DNA of 61,164 bases from Chloroflexota bacterium (lineage in GTDB: Bacteria > Chloroflexota > Anaerolineae > Anaerolineales > Anaerolineaceae). Location of the stretch: contig JAKQFH010000080.1 in the NCBI GenBank assembly GCA_029556265.1, forward strand, positions 1 to 61,164, read 5' to 3'. Positions 44,069 through 51,530 of this stretch are shown one piece after another (positions within the stretch are counted from its first letter, which is position 1; each line of letters opens with the position of its first letter). Under the pieces are notes generated by a model. That model was not told where the DNA came from. It was given only the letters and a program-made list of their open reading frames with translations, and did no database searches. Both the position numbers and the translations under genes were made by a program.

Positions 44069-44896
44069 ATGGAAGGTAAATCGAACATTCCTGATATCGC
44101 CCACTTTAATATCGTGACGGCTTTTACCGCGCTGGCATTGGGGCTGACTTTTGCCCTTCCTCCGTCTACAGGGCAGCACGCAACCGAGATTTTTGGCGTG
44201 CGGTTTTCCTTTGATTTCAATTTGTACGCCCTTTTTCCTGTTTTCATTGCGGTAATCGCCTTGGCTGGCTCTGCCTGGGTGCTTAGCGGCCATACCGCCT
44301 CTACGGAGAAACCGCGCAACCTGTGGACGCTGCTCCCGAACGTCATCCTTCCGGGATTAAGCGTGTTTATTCTTTCTATTACCCTTCGGGAGATGGCGCG
44401 CAGCGGTACCTGGTGGGTGGTTTATGTACTCGGCTCGCTGCTTTTTGTTTTGGTCCTGCTGGCGGAATATAATGTGCTGGACAATCAATCCGAAACGCAT
44501 CCCGCCGCGGCGCTGGGGCTGGTCGCGCTCTCTCAGGCTTTATTCCTGATATTGAGTGTGGCGCTGCGCACCGGTAGAACGCGTCTTTTTATTGTGATCC
44601 CTTTGGTAATACTTGCGTCAGCGTTTATCAGTTTGCGCAGTATCCGCTTGCGCACGCAAGACGGGTGGAAGCTGGAGCACGCGCTCATCATCGCGATATT
44701 GACTGGTCAGCTCGCGATTGGGCTGCATTATTTTTTTCTTACCCCTTTGCAATATGGCCTGGTCTTGACGGCTGCGCTGTATGTGATGGTCAGCCTCGCT
44801 TGCGGGGTTATTCAACGACTAAAACCAAGCGAGCTCCTGGTAGAGCCCGCGGTGATGATTGTCCTTTGTATTGGAATTATTTTCCTGATCAGGTAA
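44069..44896 (+). CDS. polytopic membrane protein of unknown function
   Basis: A 275-residue protein with about eight hydrophobic helices (for example VTAFTALALGLTFALPP, LYALFPVFIAVIALAGSAWVL, LALGLVALSQALFLILSVALR-like, AVMIVLCIGIIFLI). No family recognised. The start is supported by an extended -10 placed exactly for a leaderless mRNA. It converges on the metallo-hydrolase gene with a 10-base gap. Confidence 0.7.
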   Translation: MEGKSNIPDIAHFNIVTAFTALALGLTFALPPSTGQHATEIFGVRFSFDFNLYALFPVFIAVIALAGSAWVLSGHTASTEKPRNLWTLLPNVILPGLSVFILSITLREMARSGTWWVVYVLGSLLFVLVLLAEYNVLDNQSETHPAAALGLVALSQALFLILSVALRTGRTRLFIVIPLVILASAFISLRSIRLRTQDGWKLEHALIIAILTGQLAIGLHYFFLTPLQYGLVLTAALYVMVSLACGVIQRLKPSELLVEPAVMIVLCIGIIFLIR

Positions 44897-44906
44897 TGAG
44901 GTCCTC

Positions 44907-45746
44907 TTATCCCGATTCTTTTTGCAGTAAAATCTCTTTCAACAGCGCCCGCAAATTGTTTTGATGAAGCTCTTCCGCGACGCCGCTCAGGCTGATCCTG
45001 CTTTTTCCGCTGGATTCAATATCCTGCGCTTGGAGATAGTGCAAAGGGTCTCTCCTGCGAGACGCGGCTTTCGCGGCTTTTTGGATATTGCGCAGATAAG
45101 TGATATTTGACGCGGTAGCGTCTTCAATCTCTCCCCTGAGAATGATATCCCCATGCCCCTGAACAATATTTTCCAGACCCATCTTGCCAATATGCGAAAT
45201 GGATTTGATGGCTTCTTCCACATTGCCCCCAACGATGAACGGGACTGCCATAAAAGCGTCTCCCGCGAAAAGAATCCGGTCTTCTTCCACCAGAACTGAG
45301 ATGCTATCCGGCGTGTGACCGGGCGTTCTGAAGATTTGCAGTTGTTTCTTGCCGACTCGCAGATTAATACTCCCATCCGAGAAGGTAATCTGGGGAGCTA
45401 TGATGCTTATATCGCGCAGGAAGGGGTTTTCCTGCCCGGCTTCTTCCAGGGCAGAGAGGCTCTTGGTGAGCATGAATTCCCGGCAAAGGGAATGACCAAT
45501 GATGATGGCATCGGGGAAGTAAGAATTACCCCAACTATGGTCGGCATGATGGTGCGTATTGATAATGTACCGCACAGGCACCAGCAGGTCATTTTCGAGA
45601 AAGTCCTTGATCTGCGCTGTTTCCTGGGGGATGAGGGTGTCTATCAAAACTGCCCACTGGGGGCCAATTATCGCGCCCGCGGTTACTTGCGCATAGAATT
45701 CACTTTGAAACCAATAAATATTTTCGGAGACTCGTTCCCTTTGCAT
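44907..45746 (-). CDS. MBL-fold metallo-hydrolase
   Basis: A 279-residue metallo-beta-lactamase-fold enzyme. The zinc motif is NTHHHADHSWGN (HxHxDH), followed by FRTPGHTPDSISVLVEEDRILFAGDAF and VQGHGDIILRGE with the later metal ligands. Many such enzymes cleave thioesters or phosphodiesters; the substrate is unknown. The start has a weak AGGA site at about eight bases. It is convergent with the membrane gene on its downstream side and appears to be a single-gene unit. Confidence 0.88.
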   Translation of the reverse strand: MQRERVSENIYWFQSEFYAQVTAGAIIGPQWAVLIDTLIPQETAQIKDFLENDLLVPVRYIINTHHHADHSWGNSYFPDAIIIGHSLCREFMLTKSLSALEEAGQENPFLRDISIIAPQITFSDGSINLRVGKKQLQIFRTPGHTPDSISVLVEEDRILFAGDAFMAVPFIVGGNVEEAIKSISHIGKMGLENIVQGHGDIILRGEIEDATASNITYLRNIQKAAKAASRRRDPLHYLQAQDIESSGKSRISLSGVAEELHQNNLRALLKEILLQKESG

Positions 45747-45819
45747 AGAAAAATCCTGTTGGCTCCCAGATTAGAACCATAGAATAGCATAATCGAATTT
45801 AAAAGTCAAAAATCAGGGG

Positions 45820-48501
45820 TTATTGAGAGCGCCGCCGGCGCAGCCCAATGAGCAAGCCTGCCAGGAGAGCGGCAAGCAGGACAATCAGAGGAATTAGCCA
45901 CAAGAACCTGGTCTGGTAGCGGTCCGATTTATCAAGTTCATGCCCGGAAGGGGTCGCGGTGGGGCTGGCTGTGGAGGTCGCGGTGGATTGGGCCGCGGAA
46001 GTGCTATCCGTGGATTTGGTTGCCGTCGGATTGATATCCGGGGCGGGGGAGAGGTCTGTTCGCGCCGGGGTAAGCGTCCCGACAGGATAGGGTTCAGAGT
46101 TTTGGGTCTGGCTCGGTTGTGGGCTTACGGTGCCCGTCTGCGTGCCAGTAATCAGGCGTGTTGGGGTCGGGAAACGGGATGTGGCTGTCTGATAGATGAC
46201 CGGGGTGTTGGTCAGATAGCGGCTGGTAGGGGAGCGGTAGACATACGGCGTGCTGGTCGGGGTAGAGGTTCGGGTACTCGTTCTGGTGGGGGTTAATGTG
46301 ATGGTACCCGTTCTGGTCGGCGTAAACGTTTGGGTTGGCGTCGGGGTCAGTGTTGAAGTCGGGGTTCGGGTCGCGCTGTTAATCGTGAGGGGGCCAAACA
46401 GTTGAAGGGTCAGGCCTTCGCTATCCACGACTTCAAGTTTGTAGTAATACGTTTTTCCAAATTGGATGGATGAATCGGTATAGGTGTAAATGCCGCCCAG
46501 GAAAGGATTTCCGACCGCGGGGATCAGCCCGGAAATGCGGAAAAAAGGTCCGGCGCTGGTTTCACTGCGCAGGATGTGGAACCCCCCGACATTGTTCTCG
46601 CTGGTCGTTGTCCAGGTCAGGTCGGTCTGATTGATTTTGTAGGCTCCCGTGAAGCCTTCAGTGGTCAGCTGAACGCCTGTTGGCAGCGGCAGTCCGACAA
46701 TAAACGGCGTCCGGTTCAAATCCTGCGAAAGGTTGGGACGACCGCTCGAATCCAGCGTCATGGTAATCGTTTTTTGTGTCAGATTGCACTGAACATCCTG
46801 ACCGCTGGCACCCCCCGCGCCGCTGCCATTTGGAGCCTCACCAACCTTGTCCCACTTATCGGTGACCGAAGCTTTGGGGTCGTACCACCAGAGCGGATAA
46901 TTCTGTGGCGTATCCGGCGACCCACAGTAGGTTTGGGTTTCTATAACTTCCTGACAAGAGCTGTTCAGATTGTACTTAAAAGCTGCCACCAGGTCGGTTT
47001 CCGCGGTAATGGCGGAGCCGAGGAAAAGGTCATAAAAATTTGAGCAAGGTGTTATCGCGTCTGTGCCATACCCCAGGAAGGGCACCGCGCTGCCCACGCC
47101 CTGACCGTGACTGACGACATAGAGCCAATAATCAACGCCGCTGGTCCGGCGCACATTCAGCGCCGAGTCAAAAAGGTTGGTTCCGCTTGTTGTCACTTGC
47201 ACCAGCTGCCCGGAGACACCGGCGCTTTGCGTCTGGATCGCGGCTCCCAGCTGACTGCCCTCAGAAAAGGCGCAGTTTGCAGAGGCGCTGGCGGGTGAGA
47301 TGCCGGAGCCCCAAAAATTGTGGTCAACCACGCCTTTGGGGGCAGCACCGCATTCCACCTGAACTGACCAGGCGTTATTGAGAAAATTGTTCGCGACCGC
47401 TGTCAGCGCGCCTGCGCCAGCCGTGCCAATTCTGCGGATGGCGTACCCGATGTTGTTGGCAATATGGTTGAACTGCACCAACAAATCGCCGCTGTTATCC
47501 TCAAACACTATGGCATGCGCGCCTTGCTGCAAGGTATTGTTCTGGATGGTGACGGGGAGGCTGCTGTTCACGCGCAGCAAGTTCCGGGAGACGGTGACAC
47601 AGTCGCCGTCGTTGATATTCAGGTTTTGGATGGTTACCTGGCTGGTAATCCCAAGCAGCGGCGCGGAACAGAGTGTACCGCTGGAGGTCAGCGTGCTGGA
47701 CCCGACGCCCTGGAGCACGAAATACGGTCGGTTTACGAGCACTTCATTGGACTTAACCGGATACACGCCGAGGATGTTGATAGTGACCGGCGACGCGCTT
47801 GTGCCGTTGGGGAGCGCGTCCAACGCGTCTTTCAGACCAGTGCCCAAACCGCCCGGCAAATCATCGCCGCTGTTGATAAAGCAGGGCGTTTTCAGGCTGC
47901 AGCTGCCGCTATCTGCCGCGACATACGCCGTGCCAAGCTGGGAAGGGCTGAGCGCGATTGCTTGCATGGCGCTGCTTTTCTCAACCCAGGTGCCGGAAAG
48001 GTCTTTCTCGAACACGTGAAAACGAATTGTGCCGTTCTGGCTGGCAAGCTTATTCAGACGAAGTGCCAGGTTCAGCTGCTCATCCACGCTGGCAGTATGC
48101 CAGGCTTGCACGCTCACAATCAGGTTTTCGTCTGGGAAAGAGTTGCCGGCACAGCTGGCAATGGGCGCGTAATTGATACCGCTCACCAGACCCTTCGGGG
48201 AAATCCAGCCTGTGCTGTAATCGGTGAATGGCGTCAGAACGGGATTATCCGAGCCGCCGCTGGATGTCACGCAAATCATCGCGTTTTCAGCGCTGGTGTA
48301 AACAGGATCAAGCGAAAAAGAGAGGCGGAAGTTCAGACGCTGCCCGGCGGCACAGCCGTTCAGTGGGCAGCCGGAAGGAGCGGTCATGTCCAGGCTCGTA
48401 ACCTGCTTGGTCTTGGACAAGACCATACCCGTGCCTGACAAAAAAAGCAGGGCAATGACAAGAATTGGGAAGTACCGGCGTAAATCGACAGATAGTTTCA
48501 C
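45820..48501 (-). CDS. large surface protein: beta-helix, Fn3-like domain, Thr/Pro stalk, C-terminal anchor
   Basis: An 893-residue exported protein with a GTG start at 48501. Residues 10-30 are a signal segment. The middle has repeat-like parallel beta-helix sequence (VTIQNLNINDGDCVTVSRNLLRV, VTIQNNTLQQGAHAIVFEDNSGDLLVQFNHI). A fibronectin-like domain follows (DLTWTTTSENNVGGFHILRSE ... TYYYKLEVVD). About 110 residues of Thr/Pro/Ser-rich stalk lead to a C-terminal membrane helix and RRRRS tail, so it stays anchored in the cytoplasmic membrane. Binding partner unknown; carbohydrate or adhesion is plausible. Confidence 0.85.
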   Translation of the reverse strand: MKLSVDLRRYFPILVIALLFLSGTGMVLSKTKQVTSLDMTAPSGCPLNGCAAGQRLNFRLSFSLDPVYTSAENAMICVTSSGGSDNPVLTPFTDYSTGWISPKGLVSGINYAPIASCAGNSFPDENLIVSVQAWHTASVDEQLNLALRLNKLASQNGTIRFHVFEKDLSGTWVEKSSAMQAIALSPSQLGTAYVAADSGSCSLKTPCFINSGDDLPGGLGTGLKDALDALPNGTSASPVTINILGVYPVKSNEVLVNRPYFVLQGVGSSTLTSSGTLCSAPLLGITSQVTIQNLNINDGDCVTVSRNLLRVNSSLPVTIQNNTLQQGAHAIVFEDNSGDLLVQFNHIANNIGYAIRRIGTAGAGALTAVANNFLNNAWSVQVECGAAPKGVVDHNFWGSGISPASASANCAFSEGSQLGAAIQTQSAGVSGQLVQVTTSGTNLFDSALNVRRTSGVDYWLYVVSHGQGVGSAVPFLGYGTDAITPCSNFYDLFLGSAITAETDLVAAFKYNLNSSCQEVIETQTYCGSPDTPQNYPLWWYDPKASVTDKWDKVGEAPNGSGAGGASGQDVQCNLTQKTITMTLDSSGRPNLSQDLNRTPFIVGLPLPTGVQLTTEGFTGAYKINQTDLTWTTTSENNVGGFHILRSETSAGPFFRISGLIPAVGNPFLGGIYTYTDSSIQFGKTYYYKLEVVDSEGLTLQLFGPLTINSATRTPTSTLTPTPTQTFTPTRTGTITLTPTRTSTRTSTPTSTPYVYRSPTSRYLTNTPVIYQTATSRFPTPTRLITGTQTGTVSPQPSQTQNSEPYPVGTLTPARTDLSPAPDINPTATKSTDSTSAAQSTATSTASPTATPSGHELDKSDRYQTRFLWLIPLIVLLAALLAGLLIGLRRRRSQ

Positions 48502-48520
48502 GGGCGCCTTACCTGAATTG

Positions 48521-48529
48521 ATTATAACA
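48521..48529 (-). promoter_or_regulatory. extended -10 of the surface protein gene
   Basis: TGT-TATAAT on the minus strand; the leader would be about 13 bases and contains AGGTAAGG before the GTG. Confidence 0.5.
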
Positions 48530-48564
48530 TCAGGATATCAAGGCGCTGCAACCAAAATGCTTTA

Positions 48565-48573
48565 TGCTAAAAT
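48565..48573 (+). promoter_or_regulatory. extended -10 of a predicted leaderless gene
   Basis: TGC-TAAAAT, followed by six bases and the ATG at 48580. No ribosome-binding site. Confidence 0.5.
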
Positions 48574-48579
48574 TCCGGA

Positions 48580-49452
48580 ATGGATCAAATTCGGAAGATT
48601 TTTAAATCAGTGGACTTGTTCTTTGGTTCCTCTGGAGTGTTTACTTATCTTTTAGGCGCGGTGCTGGCGCAGCGCTCGGGCAGGACCTTGAACGCGGCGG
48701 TGTTCAGCTTTGGACTGCTCTTTTTTGTGTGCCTTTATCTGTTGGAGCGCACTGCTCACTATCTGACCAGTTTGCGGATTAACATCTTCTCAACTGTCCA
48801 CCGCTCCAAGAAACTGCAAACCCCGGGGTTGGTATGGTTTCTGTTCTTCTTGTTTTTGGGAACCTTGTTTTGCCTTTTTGGTCTGGTCCGTGAGGGCGGT
48901 ATTTCGGGCGATAATTGGATTTGGCTCATCCTCCTGAGTTTGGCAATCCTGATCCATACTACCTCTGTCCGGTTGTGGGCGCTGCCCTTTCGGTGGCTCA
49001 CGGACGGGCTGGTCATCTCGCCGCTCCTGCTTTTCTTTGGTGCCGCGCTCCAGAAAATCTCTTCTGACCGCGTGCTTTTCTTCCTCAGTTTGCCGCTCTT
49101 CTTTTTGTATCTTGCCTCATCCACCGCGCTGCTTTTTGAAAATTACGCCGTGGACCTTGAAAAGAAGTGGCACTCGCTCCTGACCGTCATCGGCTGGGAA
49201 CGGGGAATCAGCCTGCATCATATTTTGCTGGTTCTCAGCTACATCAGCCTTGGGATTTATTTTTATGTCAGCGGCGCGTGGTCTATCACCTGGCCGGCGG
49301 CGCTCGCGGCAGTCATCAGCCTGTTGGAAGTCTATCAATTGGAAAGAATCGCGCGGGGGATGAAGCCGCTGTGGGGTTTGCTGCGGGCAAGCGCCGCTTT
49401 GCAATATTTAACTGTTTTGTACATCCTTCTATTTGCGTTTCTCATCCACTGA
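48580..49452 (+). CDS. polytopic membrane protein, possibly UbiA-superfamily-like
   Basis: A 290-residue protein with about eight membrane helices. The segment LLFENYAVDLEKKWHSLLTVIGWERGISLHHILLVLSY resembles the second conserved loop of UbiA-type prenyltransferases (N..D.E...K.....GW..), but the first aspartate-rich motif (NDxxDxxxD) is not visible. The family call is therefore weak, and a catalytically altered or unrelated protein is possible. A leaderless start is predicted. bcp follows after a 40-base gap. Confidence 0.65.
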   Translation: MDQIRKIFKSVDLFFGSSGVFTYLLGAVLAQRSGRTLNAAVFSFGLLFFVCLYLLERTAHYLTSLRINIFSTVHRSKKLQTPGLVWFLFFLFLGTLFCLFGLVREGGISGDNWIWLILLSLAILIHTTSVRLWALPFRWLTDGLVISPLLLFFGAALQKISSDRVLFFLSLPLFFLYLASSTALLFENYAVDLEKKWHSLLTVIGWERGISLHHILLVLSYISLGIYFYVSGAWSITWPAALAAVISLLEVYQLERIARGMKPLWGLLRASAALQYLTVLYILLFAFLIH

Positions 49453-49492
49453 CCGTTAAATTAGAAGAAAACAATAACCCTCGAGGAGAGAT

Positions 49493-49957
49493 ATGATACT
49501 TAAAATTGGCGAAAAAGCACCGGATTTTGAACTTTTAGATCAATTTGGCGAAGCGCACAAACTGAGCGACTACCTGGGGAAAAAGGTCATTTTATACTTT
49601 TACCCTAAAGACAACACCCCCGGCTGCACAACAGAAGCCTGCAATTTCAGGGATAATTATGCTGTTTTCCGCGCGAACGGGCTGCAAATCCTGGGCGTTA
49701 GCGCGGACAGCGTCAAATCTCACAAAGCCTTTCAGGAGAAGTACGCGCTGCCTTTTATTTTGCTGGCGGATACTGACCATGCGGTGAGCGAAGCTTATGG
49801 CGTCTGGGCGCTCAAAAAAATGATGGGCAGGGAATACTACGGCATTCTCCGAACGACATATGTCATTGACGAAGAAGGCAAAATTGTGGGTGTGTATGAG
49901 AAAGTTAAACCTGACGAACACGCTCAGGAAATTATCTCAAACCTGAAGTTGAGTTAA
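49493..49957 (+). CDS. bcp: thiol peroxidase of the Bcp/PrxQ type
   Basis: A 154-residue peroxiredoxin. The active region is YPKDNTPGCTTEACNFRD with the peroxidatic Cys45 and the resolving Cys50 five residues later. It reduces hydrogen peroxide and alkyl peroxides using thioredoxin. The start has GAGGAGAG upstream. In an anaerobe it would protect against transient oxygen. A strong bidirectional terminator follows. Confidence 0.95.
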   Translation: MILKIGEKAPDFELLDQFGEAHKLSDYLGKKVILYFYPKDNTPGCTTEACNFRDNYAVFRANGLQILGVSADSVKSHKAFQEKYALPFILLADTDHAVSEAYGVWALKKMMGREYYGILRTTYVIDEEGKIVGVYEKVKPDEHAQEIISNLKLS

Positions 49958-49960
49958 GAA

Positions 49961-50000
49961 AACAGCAGGCTCCAGAATTTTTATGGAGCCTGCCTTTTTT
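49961..50000. terminator. bidirectional intrinsic terminator between bcp and rsfS
   Basis: GCAGGCTCC (49965-49973) pairs with GGAGCCTGC (49985-49993) around an 11-base loop. Ts follow on the plus side and A/T-rich sequence on the minus side, so it can serve both convergent genes. Confidence 0.88.
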
Positions 50001-50343
50001 ATTTAAGGCGCAGGATAAATTTTCCCGCCTTCCAGAGCTCTTCCAGTTGATAGTAATCCCGCTTTTCGGGGGAGAAGAGATGCACAACAACCGAGCCGTA
50101 ATCCAACACCATCCAGCCGGATTGCGGCAAGCCCTCAATGTAAGGGTTGCCTAAGCCTTCAGCTTTGCCTTTTACTTCCGTGTTTTCTGCCAGGCTGGCA
50201 AGCATCCGGTCGCTGGAGCCGGTGGCCAGCACGAAAAACTCCGTAAAATCACAAACGCCGCGTAAATCCAAAAGCAGGATGTCCTCGGCGAGTTTGTCTT
50301 CCAAATACGAGACGATTTTTTTGGCTTGTGTGATTGGTTCCAG
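49999..50343 (-). CDS. rsfS: ribosomal silencing factor RsfS, apparent CTG start
   Basis: A 114-residue protein with the RsfS core DILLLDLRG, DFFVLATGSSDR-like (TEFFVLATGSSDRML), GWMVLDYGSVVVHLFSPEKRDYYQLEELW. The first ATG/GTG/TTG choice is a TTG at 50304, but it would remove the N-terminal helix. Upstream in frame lies LEPITQAKKIVSYLEDK, which matches the family's N-terminus (MEPxELAxxIVxxLEDK). It begins with CTG at 50343, with GAGG six bases upstream. I therefore call a CTG start. RsfS binds ribosomal protein uL14 and blocks subunit joining. The thpR stop codon is 14 bases upstream. Confidence 0.85.
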   Translation of the reverse strand: MEPITQAKKIVSYLEDKLAEDILLLDLRGVCDFTEFFVLATGSSDRMLASLAENTEVKGKAEGLGNPYIEGLPQSGWMVLDYGSVVVHLFSPEKRDYYQLEELWKAGKFILRLK

Positions 50344-50357
50344 TTTGCACCTCTGTC

Positions 50358-50945
50358 TTAGTTTAGCACATTTTGGAAGCTGGCGCGATATAAGGGAGTA
50401 TACACAGGCCCTCGCGGGGTGAGCACGCTCCGGTAGAGAACGATTTCTTTGAACAGGTCGGATTTTGGCGGGCAGTCTTTTATCTGGTCGAGCGCGGCCC
50501 GAACGCGCGCGTTTTGGTCTGCCGTAAGGACACGGTCCAGGCGTCCGATTGTCAGGTGAGGGGTAAATCTTTTTTCATCCTCAAAACCGAGAGGCTGAAG
50601 AGCGCGGTGAAGGTTTTGAGCGAGCCGGGCAAGCTGTTCGTCCGCGCGCAGCCCGAGCCATAACACGCGCGGCTCCCGCGAAGACGGAAAGCAGCCCGCG
50701 CCGGCCAGTTCTACAGGTATTTTGGCAGCTGCCGCGGCTGTGGACGCAATAATAACCTCGATTGCCTTTTGCTTCGCGGCCGGCACCTCGCCCAAAAACT
50801 TCAGGGTCAGGTGGAAGAGTTCAGGCGAAACCCAGCGGATTGGCACTCCAGCCAAGAGTGCTTGCAAGTCTTTCGCGCGTTTGGCTGCCAGAGCGAGCGT
50901 GTCGGCAGAAAAGTCGCAAGCGATGAAAAGGCGGTAAGATGTCAC
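50358..50945 (-). CDS. thpR: RNA 2',3'-cyclic phosphodiesterase ThpR, GTG start
   Basis: A 195-residue 2H phosphoesterase. The two catalytic motifs are FHLTLKFLGEV and FTPHLTIGRL (HxT twice). It opens 2',3'-cyclic phosphates, and its substrate in cells is uncertain. The start is a GTG at 50945; TGA-TATAAT ends six bases before it, so a leaderless mRNA is likely. rsfS follows 14 bases downstream. Confidence 0.9.
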   Translation of the reverse strand: MTSYRLFIACDFSADTLALAAKRAKDLQALLAGVPIRWVSPELFHLTLKFLGEVPAAKQKAIEVIIASTAAAAAKIPVELAGAGCFPSSREPRVLWLGLRADEQLARLAQNLHRALQPLGFEDEKRFTPHLTIGRLDRVLTADQNARVRAALDQIKDCPPKSDLFKEIVLYRSVLTPRGPVYTPLYRASFQNVLN

Positions 50946-50951
50946 ACTCTG

Positions 50952-50960
50952 ATTATATCA
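50952..50960 (-). promoter_or_regulatory. extended -10 of leaderless thpR-rsfS
   Basis: TGA-TATAAT on the minus strand, followed by six bases and the GTG start at 50945. Confidence 0.55.
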
Positions 50961-51033
50961 AGCCCAAATTCATCTCGTCAGCCAGGGGTGAAAAACGCAG
51001 GAAGGCGCGGGTTGACGGCCAAAAAAGCTGTGC

Positions 51034-51061
51034 TTGCAGATTTAGTGAACTATGGTATAAG
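51034..51061 (+). promoter_or_regulatory. promoter of the 6S RNA
   Basis: TTGCAG (51034-51039) and an extended -10 TGG-TATAAG (51053-51061), spacing 16. Transcription would start near 51068, at the base of the closing helix. Confidence 0.6.
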
Positions 51062-51067
51062 AGAAGT

Positions 51068-51246
51068 ACCCTGCTGTGTTCGTGATGCGGCCTTCAAGTT
51101 TTGTACCAACACTTCTAAAAGTGGTTCAAACTCACAACAGGTGATGTGATAGACTTCGGTCAAGACTGATCCTGCAGGGAGAACCAATCCTGCAATTTGC
51201 AGGTTCAAAACACCACCGCACACGGCATGGCGGGGAGTCTTTTTTA
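51068..51246 (+). ncRNA. ssrS: 6S RNA
   Basis: About 179 bases closed by a 12-pair helix (51069-51080 with 51224-51235, wobbles included). Next comes an inner TGCGG/CCGCA helix, then a large internal bubble and apical hairpins (CACTT/AAGTG near 51112 and CCTGCA/TGCAGG near 51190). The 5' TGTTCGTGATGCGGCC and 3' CGCACACGGCATGG segments resemble the conserved ends of E. coli 6S RNA (TGTTCG...GCGGGCC and GCGGCGGCAT). A TTTTTT run follows the closing helix. 6S RNA binds the housekeeping RNA polymerase as a promoter mimic. There is no open frame with a ribosome site across it. Confidence 0.75.
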
Positions 51247-51289
51247 TCAAACGGGGCGTTCAACAACCGAACAACAAAGATTTAGCGGC

Positions 51290-51482
51290 TGAGTCTCATT
51301 TATGAGATAACGAGGTGGAGGTTCTTCCTCGCGAGAGGAATGTTAACCCGGTTTCCGGGAAAAATCGATAGATCAGCGGATGCCTCCGAAACCTATCACG
51401 GGTTTCAATCTTTCTGTAATAAGCGAAATAAAACCGAGGGGTGACTCCCGGCACAAAATCAGCTTGGTGAGCAGACCAGCTT
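51290..51482 (+). promoter_or_regulatory. highly structured region between 6S RNA and glnA (leader or independent RNA)
   Basis: Five compact hairpins lie in 190 bases: TCTCA-TTTA-TGAGA (51294-51307); TTCCTC-GCGA-GAGGAA with a GNRA loop (51325-51340); CCCGG-TTT-CCGGG (51347-51359); GAAACC/GGTTTC (51388-51406); AGCTTGGT/ACCAGCT (51461-51481). GGAGG at 51317-51321 can pair with CCTCC at 51383-51387 and enclose the second and third hairpins. I do not recognise a known riboswitch. It ends about 48 bases before the glnA ATG and may be its regulatory leader or a separate RNA. Confidence 0.5.
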
Positions 51483-51530
51483 CAGGCCTGATTACTATGA
51501 AGCGTTATGCGCATTTAAGAGGAGTGTGTC

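Noticed and set aside
46080-46400. DNA tandem repeat in the surface protein gene
   Set aside because: The region encodes a Thr/Pro stalk with varied codons and irregular unit length, so it is a low-complexity protein segment rather than a DNA repeat array.
47464-48438. 324-codon plus-strand frame
   Set aside because: Antisense to the beta-helix surface protein; composition is that of a shadow frame.
51290-51482. SAM-I riboswitch, because of GAGGTGGAGG
   Set aside because: The rest of the SAM-I core (GGCCC, TGAAGCC, kink-turn) is absent and the downstream gene is glnA.
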